From: G965233625 sp965233625
Lineage (GTDB): Bacteria; Planctomycetota; Planctomycetia; Pirellulales; Pirellulaceae
Direction of reading: 5' to 3'
Assembly (NCBI GenBank): GCA_965233625.1
Contig: OZ247499.1
Location: 1,364,001 to 1,428,000 of the forward strand
Length of the DNA stretch: 64,000 nucleotides
Part shown: positions 17,674-25,202 of the stretch, one piece after another
Layout: each line of letters begins with the position of its first letter
Numbering within the stretch: position 1 is the stretch's first letter
The notes under the pieces: generated by a model
The model's database searches: none
The model's input: the letters and a program-made list of their open reading frames with translations, nothing else
Told to the model about the DNA's origin: nothing
Made by a program: the position numbers and the translations under genes

Positions 17674-18184
17674 AGATGAAAACTCGCGGCTCGTGTCGAT
17701 GGCTGAAAAACAGCTTGCGCGGCAGGAGAAAGAGGCATCGCGGGCGCACGAACTGCAGCGTGAAGTTGCCGAGGGTTCACGGCGGCTGGTCGAAGCGGAT
17801 GCTGAGGCGCGGCGGGAATTGATAACGGTGCAACGCGAGTTGCAATCGGAACGCAGTGAGCTTGGCCGCCAGCGTGACCAGCTTGAAGCGGAACGGCGTG
17901 ATCTAGCAGAGCGGCGGCATCTAGATCCAGTTATTGCGGAAGCCATCTTTGGCATGGGGACGATGCTCGCCTGTTTACTGCCACTGATTCTCTGCTGGTA
18001 CTTGCTGCAGCGACCATCAACCTCTGCGGACGATTCAGTCGTTGCCGAGCACCTGCTTGAGGAACTGATTGTCAGTCGCCCGCTACTGCTGCCGCCTGAA
18101 AGTCGACCTAACATCGGTCGCCAAAACACGCCGCCCGCACTGAATGATGCGGAAGGCGATCGCGACGCAGACACACCTGAATAG
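17606..18184 (+). CDS. Putative lipoprotein with coiled coil and C-terminal TM
   Basis: A 192-aa protein. The N-terminus is a lipoprotein-type signal (FVILVITAATILTASGC, Cys about residue 22). Residues 30-105 form a highly charged coiled coil (QREVAEGSRRLVEADAEARR, LGRQRDQLEAERRDLAERR). A second hydrophobic helix (MLACLLPLILCWYLL, about 120-135) and a polar tail follow. GGAGG lies five nt before ATG 17606. Function is unknown; with the preceding gene it suggests a membrane-linked component at the head of the operon. Confidence 0.7.
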   Translation: MHNRTFVILVITAATILTASGCEDENSRLVSMAEKQLARQEKEASRAHELQREVAEGSRRLVEADAEARRELITVQRELQSERSELGRQRDQLEAERRDLAERRHLDPVIAEAIFGMGTMLACLLPLILCWYLLQRPSTSADDSVVAEHLLEELIVSRPLLLPPESRPNIGRQNTPPALNDAEGDRDADTPE

Positions 18185-18218
18185 AACCCATCACATCACA
18201 AAACGAGGAGCGTGAAAA

Positions 18219-18587
18219 ATGTCACATGTTGTCACAATCACCACCGAAGTCCGCGACGCGGCGGCGTTAACCGCTGCTTGCCGCCGGCTGGGTCTTGCCG
18301 AGCCAGTGCGCAAACAGGTGCAGCTATTCAGCGCGGAAGCGACCGGCCATTGCGTCGCGCTGCCGGACTGGAAGTACCCGGTTGTCTGCGACCTGACTGC
18401 GGGAGAAGTGCTGTTTGATAACTTCGAAGGTAGCTGGGGAGAACGGCAGGAACTGGACAGGTTGCTGCAGTTTTATGCGGTTGAGAAAGCAAAGATTGAA
18501 GCACGACGTCAGGGTCATGCCGTGACGGAGCATGCCATGGAAGATGGATCGCTGAAGCTTACGATCAACGTAGGAGGGACAGCATGA
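18219..18587 (+). CDS. DUF1257 (Ycf35-like) protein
   Basis: A 122-aa protein that fits the DUF1257/Ycf35 family closely: an N-terminal MSHVVTITTEVRDAAALTAA, then ATGHCVALPDWKYPVVCDL, a DNFEGSWGERQELDRLLQ segment, and a C-terminal AVEKAKIEARRQGH ending in TINVGG. The family is known from cyanobacteria, plastids and planctomycetes, usually next to DUF2997 and an AAA+ ATPase, and its biochemical role is unknown. The start has GAGGAG nine nt upstream. The stop overlaps the next start as ATGA, so the two are coupled. Confidence 0.9.
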   Translation: MSHVVTITTEVRDAAALTAACRRLGLAEPVRKQVQLFSAEATGHCVALPDWKYPVVCDLTAGEVLFDNFEGSWGERQELDRLLQFYAVEKAKIEARRQGHAVTEHAMEDGSLKLTINVGGTA

Positions 18588-18775
18588 AAACGATTGAAGT
18601 CGTTGTACTCCCCAGTGGCGAGACTCGCGTTGAAACCAAGGGATTCTCCGGCGCTGAGTGCCGGGAGGCGAGTCGCTTTCTAGAAGCCGCTTTGGGTAAG
18701 ACTCTGACGGAAACGCTGACAGCGGAATTCCATCAGACCCATCAGGAAAATCATCACACCAACCAGGAGAACTGA
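18584..18775 (+). CDS. DUF2997 family small protein
   Basis: A 63-aa protein with the DUF2997 pattern (IEVVVLPSGETRVETKGFSG, then CREASRFLEAALG), the usual partner of DUF1257. The His/Gln/Asn-rich tail (HQTHQENHHTNQEN) is extra. It starts at ATG 18584, overlapping the DUF1257 stop by 4 nt, which indicates translational coupling and probably complex formation. Confidence 0.87.
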   Translation: MKTIEVVVLPSGETRVETKGFSGAECREASRFLEAALGKTLTETLTAEFHQTHQENHHTNQEN

Positions 18776-18831
18776 ACGTTACAGCGAAGAACCATTTAGC
18801 GCCCGGCGGACAGAACGATCTGGTCCGCATC

Positions 18832-19428
18832 ATGCTTGTCGTTGAAGGCGCCAACGACATTGAGTTTCTGCGTCGCATCTCACTACTGCTGCACCATAGC
18901 GACCCAGGTCTTCCTGATCTGGCAGGGATGGAGCAAAGCGGCAAACTGGTGTTCGTACCGTTTGGCGGCGGCAGAGTTTCAGACTGGACATTCCGGCTGG
19001 CGCCTTTGGCGAAGCCAGAATTCCATCTCTACGATCATGAACTTCCGCCTGAAACGGCTAACCGCTACGAAGCGGCGGAAGCGGTCAACGCACGAAAGAA
19101 CTGCCAGGCCGTCGTAACGGGCAAACGTAGCCTGGAGAACTACCTGCATCCGCAGGCTATCTACGAAGCGTGTGGGACTGAAGTCCAGTTCGATGACTTC
19201 GATTGCGTGGCAGCGCTGACAGCCAAACGGCTGCACCAGGCTGGCGGTAATGACACGCCCTGGGAACTTCTTTCCAGCCGGGCGCGTAACCGCTTGACCT
19301 ACCAGGCTAAACGCTGGCTCAACACACACGTTGCCAGCGGCATGACCGCTGACCAGCTTCGTGAGCGTGATCCGAGCGGCGAAATTCCATCGTGGCTGGC
19401 GTCCATCGGGCGCCTTGTCACTTCTTAA
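18832..19428 (+). CDS. TOPRIM-like (DUF4435/OLD-type) protein
   Basis: A protein of about 198 aa. The N-terminus MLVVEGANDIEFLRRI is the first TOPRIM strand with its conserved Glu, as in OLD-family nucleases and DUF4435 proteins. FHLYDHELPP supplies the DxD/E-like second motif. Later segments (KRSLENYLHPQAIYEA) are typical of DUF4435-type proteins. It may be a nuclease or nucleotide-binding partner of the AAA+ ATPase that follows. The start is uncertain: ATG 18832 lacks a ribosome site and begins only four residues before the VEG motif. The frame is open back to 18772, where AGGAGA is followed only by CTG, so a non-standard start or coupling is possible. Confidence 0.7.
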   Translation: MLVVEGANDIEFLRRISLLLHHSDPGLPDLAGMEQSGKLVFVPFGGGRVSDWTFRLAPLAKPEFHLYDHELPPETANRYEAAEAVNARKNCQAVVTGKRSLENYLHPQAIYEACGTEVQFDDFDCVAALTAKRLHQAGGNDTPWELLSSRARNRLTYQAKRWLNTHVASGMTADQLRERDPSGEIPSWLASIGRLVTS

Positions 19429-19448
19429 CCTTAAACAGGAGTTGATTT

Positions 19449-20945
19449 ATGACGCTATCAGAGCGTCTGGCGGAGAACGTACGCGCGTGCTTCGCCGGTA
19501 TCTGGATTCAGTCGCATGAACACGAAGACGCGATTCAGGAGATTGCCAGGCTGTGCCACGCTGAGCAGTGGCGTCTGATGACATGGGATATTGATCTGGG
19601 GCTGACAGCTACGGAATCAAGTCGCAACGACACCACGTCTGCGGCGACCGACCCACTGGCCGCCGTGCGGGCGCTGACTTCTTTGGCAGACTCTGAGCAG
19701 CCTACGCTGCTGGTGCTGGCGAACTTCCACCGTTTCCTTAATTCTGCGGAGATCGTACAGGCAGTCGCGAGGCAGATCACCAACGGCAAAAACAGCCGAG
19801 CGTTTGTGGTGATTCTGTCTCCCGTCCTGCAAGTGCCCGCTGAACTCGACAAACTGCTGGTCGTCATCGAACATGATCTGCCTGACCGGCAGCAGCTTGA
19901 AGAAATCGCCCGCGGCGTGGCGACCGAAGAGGAAGAGCTCCCAGACGGCGCCGGTCTACAACGTGTTCTGGACGCGGCCAGCGGGCTGACCCGTTATGAA
20001 GCGGAAGGGGCGTTCAGCCTGTCGCTCGTGCGGCATGGGCGGGTCGAACCTTCTTCGATCTGGGAACTGAAGTCCCAGACGCTGAAGAAGAGCGGCTTGT
20101 TGACCCTTCATCAGGGCGAAGAATCGTTCGACGACCTCGGCGGGCTCGCGCCGCTCAAGGCGTTCTGCCTGCGTGCGATGCGTCGGCAAACAGCAGGCAA
20201 CAGCAGGCTTAAACCACGGGGTGTCATCCTGCTTGGAGTTTCGGGGACGGGAAAGAGCGCTTTTTGCAAGGCGCTGGGAAACGAAACCGGGCGTCCGACG
20301 TTGACCCTGGACGTCGGTGCGCTGATGGGTTCGCTGGTCGGACAAACTGAACAGCGGACACGTGAGGCGCTGAAGATCGTCGACGCGATGCAGCCCGCTG
20401 TGCTATTCATTGACGAAGTCGAAAAAGCACTAGGAGGGGTGTCAGGTTCTGGTCAGTCGGACAGCGGTGTTTCCGCACGCATGTTCGGATCGTTGTTAAC
20501 GTGGCTTAACGATCATTCGTCAGACGTCTTTGTCGTCTGCACGGCGAATGACGTTAGTAAGCTACCGCCGGAATTCTGCAGGGCGGAGCGCTTTGACGGG
20601 CTTTTCTTCCTCGACCTGCCAGGACAAACCGGGAGGCAGGCGATCTGGCGGTTGTATCTGCGGCGGTTTGGTATCGACGACAGTCAGCCACTGCCAGATG
20701 ACCGCAACTGGACAGGCGCAGAAATCCGTGCCTGCTGCCGGTTGGCCGCCCTGCTTGATCTTCCGCTGGTGCTGGCGGCCCAGAACATCGTGCCGGTTGC
20801 AGTCACTGCCGCGGAACCTGTGCAACGTCTTCGCCAATGGGCCAGCGGACGCTGTCTACATGCTGATGAAGCAGGGATCTATACCACGGGTGAGCAACCG
20901 GCCAAGACCCGCCGGATGATTCCACGCGACCCGGAACGGAACTAA
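19449..20945 (+). CDS. Ycf46-like AAA+ ATPase
   Basis: A 498-aa AAA+ protein of the Ycf46/COG0464 type. Residues 1-220 form the family's N-terminal RecA-like domain (FAGIWIQSHEHEDAIQEIAR, then LLVLANFHRFL), which lacks a P-loop. The C-terminal AAA+ module has Walker A GVSGTGKSAFCK (about 260), Walker B AVLFIDEVEKAL, sensor 1 VVCTANDVSKLPPEF and the arginine finger region FCRAERFDGLFFLDLP. ATP-driven remodelling of proteins or nucleoprotein is expected. In bacteria the gene commonly sits with DUF1257 and DUF2997, as here. In this operon it could unfold or load targets for the ubiquitin-like pathway downstream (inference). CAGGAG lies seven nt before ATG 19449. Confidence 0.88.
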   Translation: MTLSERLAENVRACFAGIWIQSHEHEDAIQEIARLCHAEQWRLMTWDIDLGLTATESSRNDTTSAATDPLAAVRALTSLADSEQPTLLVLANFHRFLNSAEIVQAVARQITNGKNSRAFVVILSPVLQVPAELDKLLVVIEHDLPDRQQLEEIARGVATEEEELPDGAGLQRVLDAASGLTRYEAEGAFSLSLVRHGRVEPSSIWELKSQTLKKSGLLTLHQGEESFDDLGGLAPLKAFCLRAMRRQTAGNSRLKPRGVILLGVSGTGKSAFCKALGNETGRPTLTLDVGALMGSLVGQTEQRTREALKIVDAMQPAVLFIDEVEKALGGVSGSGQSDSGVSARMFGSLLTWLNDHSSDVFVVCTANDVSKLPPEFCRAERFDGLFFLDLPGQTGRQAIWRLYLRRFGIDDSQPLPDDRNWTGAEIRACCRLAALLDLPLVLAAQNIVPVAVTAAEPVQRLRQWASGRCLHADEAGIYTTGEQPAKTRRMIPRDPERN

Positions 20946-20968
20946 CGAAATCCAGATAAGGAGTAACA

Positions 20969-21919
20969 ATGAGCGTTACTGAAACAGAACCTGATGCTCT
21001 GGCGTCACCACAGCCGCCACCATCGCAGCGGCTACGCGCCACCATGTGTGCTTCGCGGGTCAGCTTTGTCTGGCTTGGCACGCGTAAATCCCTCTCTACC
21101 ACGCAGAAGACGCAGGCCGCGGAATCTTTCGGCGCGGAGGGGGCGTTTCTCAGCGCTGGCAAGAAACTGCTGGATACGAAACATCCGCGGTTCAAAGCCG
21201 TGACGTCGGTGCGTAACCGGGCGCGTTCCTACTGGACCGCGTTGACGTTGCCGTTTCCTGAACCAGGCATCCGCCTGTTACGGCAGGACGCGCTGGAAAC
21301 CTTCCAGCAGCAGATGACGGAATTCCAGCAGGATCTGGCTGAAGCTGTCGAGCGTCTGGATGAAGAGTATACAGAATTGCGGGCGGCGGCTCAGATGCGT
21401 CTAGGCAGCCTCTACAACGAAGCGGACTATCCACCCTGCCTGTACGGCGCCTTTGAAGTGTCGTGGGACTTCCCCAGTGTGGAGCCGCCGCCATATCTGC
21501 GTCAACTGAATCCGGAACTCTACGCACAGGAGTGCGAGCGGGTGCAGACCCGCTTCGATGAAGCAGTGCAGATGGCGGAACAAGCTTTCACAGCGGAACT
21601 GGCAGGCCTTGTAACCCATCTGTCCGAACGGCTTGCAGGGCACAGCGATGGACGCCCCAAGATCTTCCGCGACTCGGTTGTCGAGAACATGCACGACTTC
21701 TTCCAGCGGTTCCGTTCACTCAACGTTCGTTCCAATGAACAGCTCGATACTCTGGTTTCCCGGTGTCAGCAGGTAGTTGAAGGTGTACAGCCGCAGAAGT
21801 TACGTGACGACGAGTCACTCCGGCAGGAAGTCGCCACACAGCTGGCCGGCGTGCAGACAACGCTCGACAGCCTGCTTGTCGACCGGCCACGACGGCGGAT
21901 TATCCGCTCTCCCAAGTGA
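20969..21919 (+). CDS. Unknown coiled-coil protein, DUF3150-like
   Basis: A 316-aa protein. After a disordered N-terminus it has VSFVWLGTRKSLSTTQKTQA, AGKKLLDTKHPRFKAVTSVR, a long helix (ETFQQQMTEFQQDLAEAVE), an EADYPP segment and the substrate-like line YGAFEVSWDFPSVEPPPYL. This resembles the DUF3150 family, found next to AAA+ ATPases in phage and plasmid gene sets, but I hold the assignment loosely. AAGGAG lies six nt before ATG 20969. The position right after the AAA+ gene suggests an adaptor for it. Confidence 0.65.
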   Translation: MSVTETEPDALASPQPPPSQRLRATMCASRVSFVWLGTRKSLSTTQKTQAAESFGAEGAFLSAGKKLLDTKHPRFKAVTSVRNRARSYWTALTLPFPEPGIRLLRQDALETFQQQMTEFQQDLAEAVERLDEEYTELRAAAQMRLGSLYNEADYPPCLYGAFEVSWDFPSVEPPPYLRQLNPELYAQECERVQTRFDEAVQMAEQAFTAELAGLVTHLSERLAGHSDGRPKIFRDSVVENMHDFFQRFRSLNVRSNEQLDTLVSRCQQVVEGVQPQKLRDDESLRQEVATQLAGVQTTLDSLLVDRPRRRIIRSPK

Positions 21920-21926
21920 GGCGACG

Positions 21927-22172
21927 ATGCAACTCATCATTGAACCATCCGGCGCCGTCCGCTGCATTTACGGAGAAGCGATTGATCTTCATACGCTTGG
22001 AACACCCGTCATCGTCCGCGGCTCGCATGTTGAACCCGACGTTGCGGGGCAATGGTTCGCCGACCTGATGCCGGTCGGCGGCCCACGCCTGGGACCATTT
22101 CCCAATCGCAGCAACGCACTGCATGCGGAAGTCGCCTGGCTCGAAAGGCACTGGCTTCCGGGAACACGTTAA
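21927..22172 (+). CDS. Small unknown protein in the operon
   Basis: An 81-aa protein with no recognised family: MQLIIEPSGAVRCIYGEAID, then a segment with WFADLMPVGGPRLGPFPNRS. The short strand-rich N-terminus and conserved-looking GGPRLGPF loop suggest a compact globular protein. It begins 7 nt after the previous stop; GAGGCGACG precedes the ATG. A strong terminator follows 45 nt after its end. Confidence 0.65.
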   Translation: MQLIIEPSGAVRCIYGEAIDLHTLGTPVIVRGSHVEPDVAGQWFADLMPVGGPRLGPFPNRSNALHAEVAWLERHWLPGTR

Positions 22173-22216
22173 TAAACCTAATTCAAACAAACCCTAGTCC
22201 AATCAAACCCCTTACG

Positions 22217-22253
22217 GCCCTGGTTGCGCACGTTGCGCAGCCAGGGCTTTTTC
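22217..22253 (+). terminator. Internal intrinsic terminator 1 of the operon
   Basis: GCCCTGG (22217-22223) pairs with CCAGGGC (22241-22247); the loop itself contains TTGCGCA twice, and TTTTTCATTT follows. An AACAGGAG ribosome site for the next gene begins directly after it. Confidence 0.75.
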
Positions 22254-22274
22254 ATTTCAACAGGAGAAGATTTC

Positions 22275-22460
22275 ATGCATCAGAACGACTTGAATCGCGC
22301 TGTCGCCAGCGCAACCGGCGAAACGGTTTCCACCATCAAACGCCTCGGGTTCATGCTCGCTGAGCCTGGTGATCCGCTGGACCCCGATTGCGAAGAGCAC
22401 GGTCCCTATGTCATTGACTGGGACGAACTCGAAGCGCAGCGTAACCGGCCATGTCTGTAA
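22275..22460 (+). CDS. Small acidic unknown protein
   Basis: A 61-aa acidic protein: MHQNDLNRAVASATGETVST, then IKRLGFMLAEPGDPLD and VIDWDELEAQRNRPCL. The first 25 residues could be a small helix-turn-helix (LNRAVASATGETVSTIKRLG). The start ATG 22275 has CAGGAG eight nt upstream. Its stop overlaps the next small ORF by 10 nt. Confidence 0.65.
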   Translation: MHQNDLNRAVASATGETVSTIKRLGFMLAEPGDPLDPDCEEHGPYVIDWDELEAQRNRPCL

Positions 22461-22588
22461 ACAGCCGCCGGAAGAAACACGTGCAGCAATACCGCGGCGG
22501 CCAGTCACGTGGCTGCCGCGAGGCCAGGCGACGGCGTCGCCACCGCAACTCATCTTCACACCGCACCCATACAGAAAGCAACCAATGA
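22451..22588 (+). CDS. Tiny Arg-rich protein bridging to the ubiquitin-like gene
   Basis: A 45-codon frame starting at ATG 22451, 10 nt before the stop of the previous gene ends, and stopping at TGA 22586-22588, which overlaps the ATG of the ubiquitin-like gene as ATGA. The product is very basic (SVNSRRKKHVQQYRGGQSRG, then EARRRRRHRNSSSHRTHTES). The double overlap argues that it is translated, at least to couple translation. No family is recognised. Confidence 0.5.
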   Translation: MSVNSRRKKHVQQYRGGQSRGCREARRRRRHRNSSSHRTHTESNQ

Positions 22589-22809
22589 AAGTTCTGTTCA
22601 TCAACAACGACGGCGGCGGCTTCGCCGACTACATCGAAGTTGAAGACAACACGAGCGTCGCGCAGCTCTTTGAGCAACACACGCAATCCCGGCAGCCGCA
22701 GGACTATCTGATTCGCGTCAACCGTCAGCCCTGCCACTCCGGGCAGCTACTGGTCGACGGGGACCGCGTTTCCATCACACCGGTCAAGATCGAAGGCGCC
22801 TGCCGCTAG
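22585..22809 (+). CDS. Ubiquitin-like beta-grasp protein (MoaD/ThiS type)
   Basis: A 74-aa protein predicted to be the conjugated modifier of this operon. It starts MKVLFINNDGGGFADYIEVE, then DNTSVAQLFEQH (the beta-grasp helix), DYLIRVNRQP and LLVDGDRVSITPVKIEG. The DGDRVSITPVK strand is the ThiS/MoaD/ubiquitin-like C-terminal strand. The tail is Glu-Gly-Ala-Cys-Arg, not Gly-Gly, so exposing a C-terminal Gly would require removal of Ala-Cys-Arg, a job the JAMM peptidase downstream could do (inference). It shares an ATGA overlap with the small basic ORF. Neighbouring E2, JAMM and E1 genes support the role. Confidence 0.82.
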   Translation: MKVLFINNDGGGFADYIEVEDNTSVAQLFEQHTQSRQPQDYLIRVNRQPCHSGQLLVDGDRVSITPVKIEGACR

Positions 22810-22832
22810 TTCCTTGACAGGTGTCTAAAACC

Positions 22833-22868
22833 ACGCCGCCAGTTGAACTCTGGCGGCGTTTTCTTTAT
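22833..22868 (+). terminator. Internal intrinsic terminator 2 of the operon
   Basis: ACGCCGCCAG (22833-22842) and CTGGCGGCGT (22850-22859) form a perfect 10-bp stem followed by TTTCTTTATT. The ribosome site AACAGGAG of the E2-like gene begins within 10 nt. Confidence 0.8.
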
Positions 22869-22890
22869 TCGCGAACAGGAGAAGTTCAAC

Positions 22891-23928
22891 ATTCAACCAG
22901 TGAGAAGATTATGCCTGCGGGCAGCCGTCCGCATTCACCAGCATGTACAGTCCAGGCCTGAACAACCGGCTGTAAGTATCTTACCCAACGAAAGCTGGTG
23001 CCAGTGTGAAATGCTGCACAGGCGTTTGCAGCGTGCGATGCAAGCTGGCCTTTCAGGCGCCGCACGTCGCTTACGGCAGGAACTACGATCTGCAATCTCC
23101 CGGCTGCGCGAACAGCTTTCGCAAACGTACGATTCGCTGGCTCCATCCGTGAACGGAACCGCACAGGCGTCCGCCCAGGAAATCTATGCGGACCTGCTCG
23201 CGCTTCATCAGGAATTTGAAGAGGTCCAGATCGACCTTCAGGAACAGACCGTATCTGTCACAACAGAACCGCTGGAACTGGAAGGCGTCTATCTCGGCCC
23301 CTTCGCCATCCACCTGGACTGGAAACATCCGTCGCAGCGGATTCCGCTGATGTACCGCGTGAGTGCACTTGATCCGCATCCAGCGTCATCGGCCCCGGAT
23401 GTCACGCATCCGCACGTCCAGAATGGATCGGTCTGCGAAGGCAAGGGCGCCGCCGCCATAACGTCGGCGCTGCAGCAGGGCCGTCTGCTTGATCTGTTTA
23501 CGATCGTCGCGAATCTCCTTCGCTCCTACAACGCAGGCAGCCCCTACGTGTCCCTGTCAATCTGGCACGGCGTTGAATGTGCGGACTGTGGCGCGATCGA
23601 AAACGAAGAAGATGCCACCCAGTGCCAAGGATGCGATACGTCGATCTGCATCAGATGTCAGCGGGAGTGCGGCGACTGCCACCATCCGCTGTGCAGCGAG
23701 TGTTCATCCCGCTGCGAAGCCTGTCACGACGCCTACTGTGACGATTGCCTAAAACCCTGCCGAGCGTGCAGTGAAGATTACTGCCCTACCTGCCTTACAG
23801 ATCAGATATGCCGGAGTTGCCATGACGAAAGTGAAAATGATGAAACAATCGAAGAAACAGCAAGCAAGCCAGGCCCCACTGCTGCGATTCAGTCCGACAG
23901 CCTGGGCGAAACTGCTGTTCCTACGTGA
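22891..23928 (+). CDS. E2-like conjugating enzyme fused to a ten-CxxC zinc region
   Basis: About 345 aa. After a helical N-terminus (residues 20-110), the region from YLGPFAIHLDW onward has the hallmarks of an E2/UBC fold: IPLMYRVSALDPHP, then THPHVQNGSVCEGKG, which matches the HPN...C active-site signature of E2s with Cys at codon 23434-23436, then the helix LLDLFTIVANLLRSYN. Behind it lie ten CxxC pairs within about 80 residues (CADC, CQGC, CIRC, CGDC, CSEC, CEAC, CDDC, CRAC, CPTC, CRSC), enough for several zinc sites, possibly RING- or B-box-like. The start is unclear: AGGAG is followed after 9 nt by ATT at 22891; the next GTG is at 22900. The longer TTG frame at 22843 lies in the terminator stem. 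Confidence 0.8.
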   Translation: MQPVRRLCLRAAVRIHQHVQSRPEQPAVSILPNESWCQCEMLHRRLQRAMQAGLSGAARRLRQELRSAISRLREQLSQTYDSLAPSVNGTAQASAQEIYADLLALHQEFEEVQIDLQEQTVSVTTEPLELEGVYLGPFAIHLDWKHPSQRIPLMYRVSALDPHPASSAPDVTHPHVQNGSVCEGKGAAAITSALQQGRLLDLFTIVANLLRSYNAGSPYVSLSIWHGVECADCGAIENEEDATQCQGCDTSICIRCQRECGDCHHPLCSECSSRCEACHDAYCDDCLKPCRACSEDYCPTCLTDQICRSCHDESENDETIEETASKPGPTAAIQSDSLGETAVPT

Positions 23929-24412
23929 CTACGGCGACACCGAGGTCGGCGGCTTTGGCGTCGCTTCTTCCTCTGACCTGCTATTCATTGATGACGTTCA
24001 ACTGGTCCGTCAGCATTGCACTTACTCGAATGTTGATTTCGAAGACGAATCCGTCGCCGACTACTTCGACCAGCAGGTTGATGCCGGCGGCCAGCCGGCA
24101 CAGTTCGCCCGGATCTGGATTCACACCCATCCCGGCAACTGTCCACAACCTAGCCGTATCGACGAAGACACCTTCGACCGCGTCTTCGGCCAGGCCGACT
24201 GGGCGGTGATGTTCATTCTAGCCCGCGGCGGACGCACTTACGCACGTATCCGTTACAACCGTGGGCCATCCGCAGAGATCGAGTTGCGAACCCAAGTCGA
24301 CTTCTCACACCCCTTTGAAGCGAGCGATGAGTTGGCTTGGGAGGTGGAGTATCACGAGAACGTGTCCGCCTACGACATGCTCGATACCACTGCATTTACC
24401 ACCGGCAAATAG
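23822..24412 (+). CDS. JAMM/JAB metalloprotease (deubiquitinase-like)
   Basis: A 196-aa Mov34/MPN/JAB-type zinc peptidase. The catalytic motif is intact: Glu in DTEVGGFGVA, and H-x-H-x7-S-x2-D in IHTHPGNCPQPSRID. Such enzymes cleave isopeptide bonds or trim ubiquitin-like tails, matching the Ubl, E2 and E1 genes around it. The start chosen is ATG 23822, with GGAG five nt upstream. It lies inside the E2-like gene in another frame, giving a 107-nt overlap over that protein's disordered tail. An internal ATG at 23840 is also possible. Confidence 0.9.
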   Translation: MTKVKMMKQSKKQQASQAPLLRFSPTAWAKLLFLRDYGDTEVGGFGVASSSDLLFIDDVQLVRQHCTYSNVDFEDESVADYFDQQVDAGGQPAQFARIWIHTHPGNCPQPSRIDEDTFDRVFGQADWAVMFILARGGRTYARIRYNRGPSAEIELRTQVDFSHPFEASDELAWEVEYHENVSAYDMLDTTAFTTGK

Positions 24413-24454
24413 TTCGGTCTTATTGCGAATTTCAACCTAGCAAAAGGAAGATAT

Positions 24455-25132
24455 TTGAACGTTCCAATTCAACCACCTGACGATCGCTTCGCCCGCCAGA
24501 GAGACCTGGTTCCCGCTGACCGGCTATCAAGCGTAACGGCTACCGTGATAGGCGCCGGGGCAATCGGCCGGCAGGTGGCTCTACAGCTTGCCTCCATCGG
24601 CGCAAAACGGATTCAGCTCATCGACTTCGACACTGTTGAACCCACAAACGTTACCACACAGGGTTACGCAGTAAGCGACGTGGGCAAAGCTAAAGTCCAA
24701 GCAACCCGGGATACGATTCGCAATATCGACCCAGCCATCCAGGTTGAGACTATCTACGACCGTTACCGGCCCACACACGCCTGTCGCGAAGCCGTTTTCT
24801 GCTGCGTTGATTCCATATCCACGCGGGCAGCCATCTGGCGCAGCATCGCGAGGCAAGCGGCGTTCTGGGCTGACGGCAGAATTCTCGGCGAAATTCTACG
24901 CGTACTTGCCGCGAGCGACGAGTCAACCCGCGAGCTGTATCGCCAGACCCTCTTCACCCAATCCGAAGCACAGCGTGGCGCATGTACTTCTCGCAGCACC
25001 ATCTACGTGGCAAGCATCGCCGCCGGACTTATGGTGCATCAGTTCACCCGTTGGCTACGCGACATCCCAGTCGACGCGGACACCACCGTCAACCTGCTCG
25101 CTGGTGAAATGAGTACGCTTCCCGGAGCGTAA
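24455..25132 (+). CDS. ThiF/E1-like activating enzyme
   Basis: A 225-aa adenylating enzyme of the ThiF/MoeB/E1 superfamily. The nucleotide-binding loop VIGAGAIGRQVALQLASIGA, the acidic end LIDFDTVEPTN and the following Gln/Tyr (TTQGY) are present. DVGKAKVQATRDTIRNIDP is the family helix, and VFCCVDSISTRAAI carries the adenylate-binding Asp. A Cys in GACTSRSTIYVASIAAGLM sits where E1s have their catalytic or nearby cysteine. It starts at TTG 24455, with AAGGAAG directly upstream. It would adenylate the small Ubl and pass it to the E2-like protein. Confidence 0.9.
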   Translation: MNVPIQPPDDRFARQRDLVPADRLSSVTATVIGAGAIGRQVALQLASIGAKRIQLIDFDTVEPTNVTTQGYAVSDVGKAKVQATRDTIRNIDPAIQVETIYDRYRPTHACREAVFCCVDSISTRAAIWRSIARQAAFWADGRILGEILRVLAASDESTRELYRQTLFTQSEAQRGACTSRSTIYVASIAAGLMVHQFTRWLRDIPVDADTTVNLLAGEMSTLPGA

Positions 25133-25202
25133 GACACTCTCTACGCATCTCCAGATTTTGCTTAGTGGTTTCATTTCATTCCAAGAAGCAGAAGGAGAAC
25201 GC

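Noticed and set aside
22843..22890. TTG start at 22843 for the E2-like gene
   Set aside because: This start lies inside the stem-loop of the terminator at 22833-22868, and a ribosome site occurs after it.
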